A stretch of DNA of 25,267 bases from Phallusia fumigata (Eukaryota > Chordata > Ascidiacea > Phlebobranchia > Ascidiidae): NCBI GenBank assembly GCA_008931825.1, contig QXVZ01027297.1, positions 1 through 25,267 on the forward strand, in the 5' to 3' direction. The translations under genes and the position numbers were made by a program. Shown piece by piece: positions 18,852 to 25,267 of the stretch (its first letter is position 1; every line of letters begins with the position of its first letter). The notes beneath the pieces are model-generated. The model worked only from the letters and a program-made list of their open reading frames with translations, was not told where the DNA came from and searched no databases.

Positions 18852-19177
18852 ATGGGAGCTTGGTTGATGTTTGTGCTGTTTTATCTTGTCCTACCCAACT
18901 GGTGAACTGGGTGCGATAATAATTTGTTATATATGACAGATATATATCGAGTTAAGAAAATTCATGCATGGCTGAAGTTTACTTTGAGTATTATGAGTTT
19001 GTTGAAAATTGGAAATCAACGAATTGTGCAGAGTGTTGAGGAAATCTGGAGGGAATACAAGACAGCAATCATTACTCCTAAAGATCGTGTAGTTGTGGAC
19101 AACTAAAAAAGGACTGTTCGTACGTAACGATAAACCGATATCTTACCCAGAAGCTCCACGGCTGCAGTATACAAGGT
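18852..19177 (+). pseudogene. Array unit: signal-peptide copy with stop, then frameshifted 'AEV' module
   Basis: The signal-peptide copy reads MGAWLMFVLFYLVLPNW and then a stop. The module at 18968 starts MAEVYFEYYEFVENW and goes out of frame relative to 18363 after a one-base insertion (gaaaattggaaatc). The terminal donor-like site (acaag|gtacgc, near 19177) is kept. Confidence 0.45.
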
Positions 19178-19295
19178 ACGCTCATTTATATTGTGTCATG
19201 AATTTTATATAAGTTACTGTGTCGATAACCCAACAGCTATTGGTCAAACCTCTGTACTAAAGGGCATAAAAGATTAATTTTAATATCATTATTTC

Positions 19296-19303
19296 TATAT
19301 AAG
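19296..19303 (+). promoter_or_regulatory. Candidate core promoter (TATA-like box) of gene B
   Basis: TATATAAG 81 bp upstream of the gene B start ATG at 19384, in a flank shared with two other array units. Here the spacer to the ATG is shorter than in those units. The transcription start is not visible. Confidence 0.4.
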
Positions 19304-19383
19304 TCGCATCAAAACAGAAACGGTATAAACTTGATCTTAGGTATATTATAGAAAAGTAATATCGACTGAAAGCAACGAGACAA

Positions 19384-19553
19384 ATGGGAGCTTGGTTGAT
19401 GATTGTGCTGTTTTATCTTGTCCCACCCACCTCGCCATACAACGTTGCGAAGAATGAGAATGATGCGACGTTTGTAAACTTAAGTATGAACGCAGAGCAA
19501 CCATCATTTGCTGGGTACAGCGTAACCGTTCAAAACGTTGATGGAAATATAAG
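19384..19553 (+). CDS. Gene B exon 1: signal peptide and mature N-terminus
   Basis: It starts MGAWLMIVLFYLVPPTSP, with mature YNVAKNENDATFVNLS and then FAGYSVTVQNVDGN. (F/Y)-N-(V/I) at the mature start and F-x-G-Y-S-V are integrin alpha hallmarks. The donor is atataag|gtaaga, phase 2. Confidence 0.9.
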
Positions 19554-22500
19554 GTAAGAGTATGACTTCACTGTTACACATGTGGCAAATATTTGTTAAA
19601 AGTTTCATTACAGATCCAATTCAATAAAATACTATTGTCCTGGGGCAAAAAAAATAAATTGTTTTTTAAAAACCGGTTACGTGCCTTTTTAAAACCGTGT
19701 GCGACTGTTGTTGCTTGAATCTCTCTACATTCAACAGCACGATCCAAAATTCAACGTCGACGCAGCGACTATGTGCTAACGCGATTATATAACACATGAC
19801 CTCTAATGACCAGTTTTAATCTATTTTGTTGCATGCTACTTGTGTTATCTTAACCTTTCCGGTAATTAATAACGCCACTACTTGCCTTGTGTGTTGTTTT
19901 TCTTCCCACATGTGCATATAAAAAACTGTTTGAACTGTTTTTTAAACAAATGTACTTGACTTATATAGTCACAAACCAGATAATATTTACAGTACGTTAG
20001 AATAAGCAACTATAATTACTTTGCAGCGTTGTGGCAGGAGCGCCGCGGCATATCGTGAATAATTCCGACCCCAACGGTGCAATTGTACAATGTGCTACTA
20101 TCGGTAAGTTATTATACCTTTGCAGTACCTTCGTCAAATGATAAAATAATCGGGGCGACCGCTTTGTATTTGTTCCGGTGCTTGAGAGTCTGCAGAACGA
20201 TTCAAAAGAAATGTTTGCACATAAGGCAATGAAACAGTGACGTATTTCTATCTGCTTCAAATGACACCTAAAACGGATATTACGGTGGATTTTAGGTAAC
20301 ATTATAACACCAACCATCTCGTTCACAAAGTATTAATGGCCCCAAAGAGGTTTGTTATGCCTTAAAAAACTTGTCTTTTAGGCCATAGTCAAAGATGCGA
20401 CCAATTTGTATGTAAACGCTGCGCTTTTGTTTAGAATATCACGTGTTGGATTTTATCATTTCGAGCTGTAAACTGTTTTGAAATATTCCTATTTTAATCC
20501 CGAATCAGTTAGGCTACTAAACGAAACACCCGGCGTCTGTTCCTACAGAGAAAGAGAATGGCAAAAACGAAACGTCAAATGGAAGCATCAGCTGCTGGAT
20601 ACAAGTCGATGCAACTAGCTTGCTGTTAAGAGACAACCAGAAACAGGAGGCGGATGCTTTCGGAACATCTTTAGTGCAACTCAACTCTACCGAACATGAA
20701 TACGTGGTTTGTTTGTGTTTTTTTGTTAGCACAGACTTCTGTTCTTGTTGAAAACTCTTAAATGTTAAGTTTGTTGCAACAACAGTTAATTTGATTTGCA
20801 ATAAATCAACTGATGACAGAAATTTTCATCATTCTTAATTACTGAATAATTTGATCANCCAACCATCTCGTTCACAAAGTATTAATGGCCCCAAAGAGGT
20901 TTGTTATGCCTTAAAAAACTTGTCTTTTAGGCCATAGTCAAAGATGCGACCAATTTGTATGTAAACGCTGCGCTTTTGTTTAGAATATCACGTGTTGGAT
21001 TTTATCATTTCGAGCTGTAAACTGTTTTGAAATATTCCTATTTTAATCCCGAATCAGTTAGGCTACTAAACGAAACACCCGGCGTCTGTTTCTACAGAGA
21101 AAGAGAATGGCAAAAACGAAACGTCAAATGGAAGCATCAGCTGCTGGACACAAGTCGACGCAACTAGCTTGCTGTTAAGAGACAACCAGAAACAGGAGGC
21201 GGATGCTTTCGGAACATCTTTAGTTCAACTCAGCTCTACCGAACATGAATATGTGGTTTGTTTGTTTGTTTTTTTGTTAGTGCAGACTTCTGTTCTTGTT
21301 GAAAACTCTTAAATGTTAAGTTTGTTGCAACAACAGTTAATTTGATTTGCAATAAATCAACTGATGACAAAAATTTTCATCATTCTTAATTACTGAATAA
21401 TTTGATCAATCCTAATCATTGAGTAATTAGATCAATTATATTTACTGCGAAAAAGCACTGAAATAATTCAAGGTATTCCCCCTATGACAGGTATTATATC
21501 ACCTAAAATAGAGCTGAAGCTTACAGCACACTCAAATCAGTCTGTGTAATTCATATTGCGAATAATAAAATCGATTTCGCCAAACGAACGGCATCATCTG
21601 TTCTTATTCAAATAGAATAAGTTCTTTTTTAATCGCTAAAAAATGAGATTAATCTTCATCACTACAAAAAAGGCACTGAATCACTTTAAGGCGTTGCCCT
21701 TATAGCAGGCATTATATCACATTTTAGCCTAAAGCCAAAAATCCACAATTTCTAATGCAGAGCTGCGGTCCTGGCAGACAGAAGGTGTGCGGCCCAGCAG
21801 GTCAAAGGTTACAGTTCATACCGGGGTCATGCTACAAGGGGGAATTAAGCAATATGAAAATGAAACAAGACTGGGGAGAGATAGGTAAAAAATATCAGAC
21901 CAACAAATGCACGCACCCGTTGAGNCTTTAAGGCGTTGCCCTTATAGCAGGCATTATATCACATTTTAGCCTAAAGCCAAAAATCCACAATTTCTAATGC
22001 AGAGCTGCGGTCCTGGCAGACAGAAGGTGTGCGGCCCAGCAGGTCAAAGGTTACAGTTCATACCGGGGTCATGCTACAAGGGGGAACTAAGCAACATGAA
22101 AATGAAACAAGACTGGGGAGAGATAGGTAAAAAATATCAGACCAACAAATGCACGCACCCGTTGAGACGGCGGGATGGTAAACACGGTTTAATACATGCA
22201 ACCGTTTCCACATAGATTCGTGGTATCGTTACGACATCATCATGTAGCGCTCTGGATCATAGCGGTTCAATATGTAAGATTTGAGACCTTTGTAGAAGAA
22301 GCGCCAAACGTTTTGATCACAGCATATACAAACCATTTTTGAAAACCAACGGTTGTGAAACATACGTCCCTTCCTACATATCATTTTATTTTCACATGGA
22401 GATGTTTTAACAGAACAGCAAGAGATAAACGGTCGTACAGTTTAAAGTCCTCAAAAACAATCCCTAAAGTTTTTAACAGGTTGAAGTTCAATTATTACCA

Positions 22501-24377
22501 CCAGAGGCGCTTTCCGTGCTGTATTTTGCTTTCGTAAGAGATTTTTAAATTCTATGGGAATCCGGTGGTCAATTATTCCGCTCGAATCTAATAATTATTC
22601 CTTCACCTCTGCAGATTGCTTTATCAGCTACATCGATGTTGTTTTCCTCGTCGACAGCTCGCTGTCTGTGTCCGTACCTGACCACGAAGTGATCAAAGAA
22701 GTTCTAAGAAACATCACCAACAGTTTTTCCCACAGTTTTGGAGACACAACTCAAATAGCCATCGTGCAGTATGGGACTCAGGGAAACCCAAGGTAAATCC
22801 TAATGTCAAACGCCAATGAATACCGTTTTTGTTTAGTTGTTCAGTAGGTTTTTACATTGGAAGTGTTAAAGTTTGTTTGTTAGTTTCATTTTATGCTCGG
22901 TAAGCGGAACAACGCCTGAATGCATGATACTCACACTAAGTCCAACGTCAAGCTACCTGCTTCATTGCAGTTCCGTTTGATCATTTGTGTTTGATTTTTA
23001 CGGAATTTGAAGTTGTTGGCTTTCAATTAGGCTAACCCATCGTGTCCACTGGGTTGGAGAAATTCCGCTTAAGTTTCTTACTCAGGGAAACACGAGTGAC
23101 CTGGACAAGATTAAAACCCACAACCTTTCGAGCACAAGGCAGTCGCGCTAACCATTTGACCAAGCATACCACATTTTTGTTTGACCAGCAGCGCAGCTCT
23201 CAGGCATTCAATATGTTCGAGGGCAGTTGGAATTTAATTGAAACTTGCATGAAATAAATTCATAGGAAATTCATACTGAAGGTTGACCAGCCAGTTACTT
23301 TGGGGCAATGTGTAGATCCACAATGTTACATTGAAGCCATTGATAACCGGATGGGACACTTGAAAGGAAAAGAAACATTCACAGCAGGAGCTATAAATCA
23401 TGTCGTGGAGGTAAGTTACCCCTGTCATTTTAATCATTTTTTCCTTTGGATTTTTTTTGTAGTTTTTAGTCTGAAGACTGAGTCCTAAACGTGACAGTAA
23501 ATATTTCAGTTTGTAGCTGAGTATGTTATTTGCGTTTTGCAGAATGTCTTTGAAACCTCAGTTAACCGTTTGCTTGCAAGACGGTTTTTGATTGTGATTA
23601 CTGATGGAGCCGCTACGGATTCAATACACTTGAAATCAAGGTGACAATCGCATTACGTTAAATTATTGCCAAAAAACGAGCGATTTTGGAAATTTTTTTA
23701 TTGGGTTGTTAACACTTAACGCAGCACAGTGCTATATATGTCTGCCATAAACGCGCAGAAACAGCGTCCACTAGCAGCAGTTTTTGCAATAGATATACCA
23801 TCACTAGTGAGTACTAAAGATAACATTAGCTTAAACTTGTTTGCAGCTTCAATAATACCAAGAACGCCAATATAACGGTGTACGCGATTGGAGTTGGAAA
23901 AAATGTAAGCCTACCACAACTTAGGTTTATCGCAAATGGGAACGCTGACGACACCACGCGAGTTTTAACCACCAACAAATATTCCGAACTGTCCCAGGAG
24001 CTGGCCGCGGTCACCGCCCAGTTGGCGACATTTATAAGCGAAGGTTTGGATTCCATACATTCCAAGGCCACTATAGAATAAAACTTTGTGTTGTAATGTG
24101 TGTTGTAACGTTTGGGTTTTTAAGCTTGGTTTTAAATGGTTAACGTATAAACTTAGTTCAAAACGGCGGACATATTTCATATCCCAAAAACAAAAAATAA
24201 GTTAAAATTTGATAAATTGGTTTTACACATATACCAAATTCGAAAAACCTGAACCGTTTTGCTTGTTTCAGAGCATACTAACTGAAACCGGTTCAATTTT
24301 CAGGTTTTTCGCCGGTAAATTTATCCACCACACTTGAAAATGCTATGCAGGGCCTTTCTATTCAACTATCAGAACAG
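19384..24377 (+). CDS. Gene B: I-domain integrin alpha chain, 5' part (9 exons visible, 3' end outside the window)
   Basis: Nine exons keep one frame: 19384-19553, 20027-20103, 20549-20706 (or its duplicate 21098-21255), 22003-22177 (partial duplicate 21761-21924), 22615-22792, 23266-23410, 23543-23640, 23847-24043 and 24304-24377. They total 1272 nt, 424 codons. They encode a signal peptide, the first propeller blades, then an inserted von Willebrand A domain with all metal-site (MIDAS) elements visible: DSSLS, the Thr of ETFTAGAI, and TDG. The protein is expected to be a membrane receptor alpha subunit that binds ligand through the I domain. The remaining blades, stalk and membrane anchor lie beyond the window. 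Gene B is head to tail downstream of gene A in the same orientation. Whether it belongs to a collagen- or leukocyte-type group was not determined. Confidence 0.9.
20027..20103 (+). CDS. Gene B exon 2: first propeller blade
   Basis: It encodes SVVAGAPRHIVNNSDPNGAI followed by VQC. The acceptor is ttactttgcag and the donor is actatcg|gtaagt, phase 1. It is flanked by introns of 473 and 445 nt with nothing recognisable. Confidence 0.9.
20310..20857. repeat. Contig-end overlap, copy 1 (matches 20859-21406)
   Basis: A direct repeat at an offset of 549 bases that ends exactly at the N at 20858. It contains gene B exon 3. A handful of base differences between the copies suggest two alleles. Confidence 0.85.
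20549..20706 (+). CDS. Gene B exon 3 (first assembled copy)
   Basis: It encodes EKENGKNETSNGSISCWIQV, later ADAFGTSLVQLNSTEHEYV. The acceptor is gttcctacag and the donor is tacgtg|gtttgt, phase 0. It is one codon longer than B' exon 3. It probably represents the same exon as 21098-21255. Confidence 0.85.
20858..20858. other. Assembly N between overlapping contig ends
   Basis: A single N that separates the two copies of a roughly 548-bp direct repeat. Confidence 0.9.
21098..21255 (+). CDS. Gene B exon 3 (second assembled copy, probable allele)
   Basis: Same exon as 20549-20706 with a few changes: CWIQV to CWTQV, QLNST to QLSST, and silent differences. It lies inside the post-N overlap copy. 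Counting both as exons would break integrin order by repeating the FGTSL strand. Confidence 0.8.
21684..21924. repeat. Contig-end overlap, copy 1 (matches 21926-22166)
   Basis: A direct repeat at an offset of 242 bases ending at the N at 21925. It includes a truncated gene B exon 4 from 21761. The two visible differences in the exon (gaatta/gaacta, aatatg/aacatg) are silent. Confidence 0.85.
21925..21925. other. Assembly N between overlapping contig ends
   Basis: A single N that cuts the first copy of gene B exon 4. The complete exon follows at 22003. Confidence 0.9.
22003..22177 (+). CDS. Gene B exon 4: propeller segment before the I domain
   Basis: It encodes SCGPGRQKVCGPAGQRLQFI, then PGSCYKGELS and NKCTHPLRRRD. 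The V-x-C-x-P and G-x-C-Y pattern matches the second blade of integrin alpha chains. The acceptor is tctaatgcag. The donor is taken as gggatg|gtaaac (phase 1). An alternative donor at gagatag|gtaaaa, also phase 1, would shorten the exon by 60 nt and drop one cysteine. Confidence 0.85.
22178..22614 (+). other. Gene B intron 4 (nothing recognised)
   Basis: It is 437 nt between the propeller exon and the first I-domain exon. Short open stretches are present but none has splice sites or similarity that I recognise. It ends in ttcacctctgcag. Confidence 0.7.
22615..22792 (+). CDS. Gene B exon 5: I-domain start with MIDAS motif
   Basis: It encodes DCFISYIDVVFLVDSSLSVS and later TTQIAIVQYGTQGNP. DVVFLVDSSLS is the D-x-S-x-S metal site of a von Willebrand A domain, and QIAIVQYG is the second core strand. 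Phase 1 in, phase 2 out; the donor is cccaag|gtaaat. Confidence 0.95.
23030..23172 (-). mobile_element. tRNA-derived SINE in gene B intron 5
   Basis: Read on the minus strand from 23172 it has an A-box-like TGGTCAAATGGTTAGCGCGA (23143-23162) and a B-box-like GGTTGTGGGTTTTAATC (23109-23125) at tRNA-like spacing. A tRNA-unrelated body follows and ends near ATGGGTTAGCC. That is the layout of a tRNA-head SINE, inserted antisense in an intron. The family name is not assigned from the sequence alone. Confidence 0.65.
23266..23410 (+). CDS. Gene B exon 6: I-domain middle with MIDAS threonine
   Basis: After the split Arg codon it encodes KFILKVDQPVTLGQCVDPQC and later LKGKETFTAGAINHVVE. G-x-x-T-F-T-A-G-A-I holds the metal-site threonine. 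The acceptor is attcatag and the donor is gtggag|gtaagt, phase 0. Confidence 0.93.
23543..23640 (+). CDS. Gene B exon 7: I-domain core strand with TDG
   Basis: It encodes NVFETSVNRLLARRFLIVIT, then DGAATDS. The ITDG aspartate completes the MIDAS site. The donor is atcaag|gtgaca, phase 2. This phase fits the exon at 23847 directly. Confidence 0.93.
23847..24043 (+). CDS. Gene B exon 8: I-domain C-terminal half
   Basis: It encodes FNNTKNANITVYAIGVGKNV, then LPQLRFIANGN and a helical end (ELSQELAAVTAQLATFISE). I-T-V-Y-A-I-G-V-G is the fifth core strand of von Willebrand A domains. The acceptor is tgtttgcag. The donor gaag|gtttgg is weak but is the one that keeps phase 1 with the next exon. Confidence 0.9.
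24304..24377 (+). CDS. Gene B exon 9: segment leaving the I domain
   Basis: It completes a Gly codon and encodes FSPVNLSTTLENAMQGLSIQ and LSEQ before a gtaaag donor, phase 0. It corresponds in position to the return from the I domain into the propeller (family consensus E-M-S-Q-x-G-F-S), with only loose agreement (NAMQGLS). The acceptor lies within a predicted hairpin. Confidence 0.75.
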
Positions 24378-25267
24378 GTAAAGCGAGTAATAGTTATTAG
24401 AAACACGGGTATGAATCATAGTGTGTATGTGGCGAAAGTTTATTGTGTGTGTGATATGCCTGTGCATTTTGCGGGCGCAGCAGGGGGGGAAATGCGAAAT
24501 CTGGCTTATGCCATAAGTGTTGGCACCTCGAAGACATTCCTATGAAACTGTGTGATCAGCTTCTTTGGATGACTGAACTTTAGGTAAGAGTTTTCTTTGT
24601 TCTATCTTAGGCGTATAACTTGTTGAAGCTTGCGAAAAGCTGTAGGTCTGTAAAACTGGTAGTTACCTCACGAAAATCCCTTACTTTATACAGGAGCCAA
24701 ACTCGCATAAAGTGCAATCAAATTCACAACATATAACCTTTTGGTATCCAAAACTGATTTAAAAGTGATAATAACCACTGATACAACCATTACAGGTGGA
24801 TTTCGATTGCGCAAGATAGTCAAACTTTTCCATATGGAAGCAACCTCGCTTGACAACTCATATACCTCTATTGTCGTTTCGTGTAAAAGTTTCCGCCACA
24901 AATAAACCTACGTTAAATCCATAATGGCTTCGTAATAAGCCCACTCCTGTACCACGTGACAATAAAAATAGGACTGTCAGTGTGTGTTTTGGAGCAACAG
25001 TGATGGAACAGTTAGATATGTGGGCGGGTGACGTATATCCTCGGACGTCACCACGCCTCCATTAAACGTCATCACATATAGACGATCCAAACAGTGTTTG
25101 TCACATAAGGCGTTGGTTGAGATGTTTGGATCCAGCAGATGCAAGGTAGTTTGCACGTAGTCAGAAAAGAAGTTTTGAGGTAATGAGTTCGGCAATACAG
25201 AAGAAATTGTTTTGTTCATCATTTGTTAGTTATTATGGTAACATTTTAATCAGAATTGTTAAATTTT
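24378..25267. other. No identified gene; probably gene B intron
   Basis: No FG-GAP or other integrin motif is visible, and no candidate exon keeps phase with exon 9 convincingly. Weak acceptor-like sites (tttatacag near 24694, ccattacag near 24796) do not lead into recognisable sequence. The next propeller exon presumably lies past the window. Confidence 0.5.

Larger units (their letters stand above)
11484..21569 (+). repeat. Unit 2 of the tandem segmental duplication
   Basis: The unit begins with the gene A intron sequence (aaccgctcttcaagatta), carries A' exons, the expanded repeat array and gene B exons 1-3, and ends in gene B intron 3 at about 21569. It is longer than unit 1 because of the array at 13205-19383 and because of assembly duplications at the three N positions. 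Confidence 0.8.

Noticed and set aside
13205..19383. CRISPR-like or satellite array interpretation of the repeats
   Set aside because: Repeats are hundreds of bases long, divergent, unevenly spaced and contain exon-like pieces, in a eukaryotic intron-exon setting.
21997..22215. Stand-alone ORF starting at the ATG at 21997
   Set aside because: The ATG lies in the acceptor (taatgcag) of gene B exon 4. The conserved integrin sequence begins after the AG, and the real exon ends at a donor at 22177.
22355..22537. Short plus-strand frame in gene B intron 4
   Set aside because: No splice site in a compatible phase and no similarity to integrins or other families.
24345..24545. Read-through of gene B exon 9 into HFAGAAGG, resembling an FG-GAP
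   Set aside because: A clear gtaaag donor lies at 24378. The following residues lack the W-G and calcium-loop features of a propeller blade.
24977..25222. Minus-strand open frame of 81 codons at the window end
   Set aside because: It looks plausible in composition but has no recognised domain and no supporting splice or promoter signals.

Overview
The window is animal nuclear DNA, most likely from an ascidian tunicate such as Ciona. It is AT-rich and holds integrin alpha-chain exons split by short introns, mostly about 0.2-0.7 kb, with GT/AG borders. One gene carries an inserted von Willebrand A (I/alpha-A) domain. I-domain alpha integrins are known from vertebrates and tunicates, and introns this short argue against a vertebrate. 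The species call is inference; the integrin family calls are read directly from the sequence.

Layout. (1) 361-8687: gene A, the 3' part of an integrin alpha gene. Seventeen exons keep one frame (2202 nt, 733 codons plus stop) from a beta-propeller blade through thigh and calf domains to a transmembrane exon and a GFFKS tail. (2) 9812-11153: B', the first three exons of a second integrin alpha gene (signal peptide, YNV start, first propeller blades). (3) 11982-12644: A', a near-identical copy of gene A's transmembrane and tail exons. (4) About 13200-19383: a patchwork array with repeated copies of a signal-peptide first exon, some with a TATA-like box, two unrecognised modules, and a small ORF fusing integrin exon 1 with a piece of the integrin tail exon. 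(5) 19384-24377: gene B, the 5' part of an I-domain integrin alpha gene (nine exons, 424 codons in frame), leaving the window at its 3' end. (6) 24378-25267: nothing I can identify.

History inferred from the sequence. Genes A and B stood head to tail. A segment running from the intron before A's transmembrane exon to intron 3 of B was duplicated in tandem, with a junction near 11484. This left A and B whole and created between them a new head-to-tail pair: B' 5' exons followed by A' 3' exons. The exon phases match exactly, so B' and A' can be spliced into a 224-residue, in-frame 'mini-integrin' with a signal peptide, the start of a propeller, a transmembrane helix and a GFFKS tail. This chimera is the most interesting candidate in the window.

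Assembly caution. The window has three single N characters (16136, 20858, 21925). Each is flanked by direct repeats arranged so that the copy before the N ends at it and the copy after the N begins at it. This is the signature of unmerged overlapping contig ends, probably two haplotypes. Duplicate exons around 20549/21098 and 21761/22003, and much of 16137-18047, are therefore probably the same locus counted twice. The main A/B duplication at 11484 has no N at its junction.
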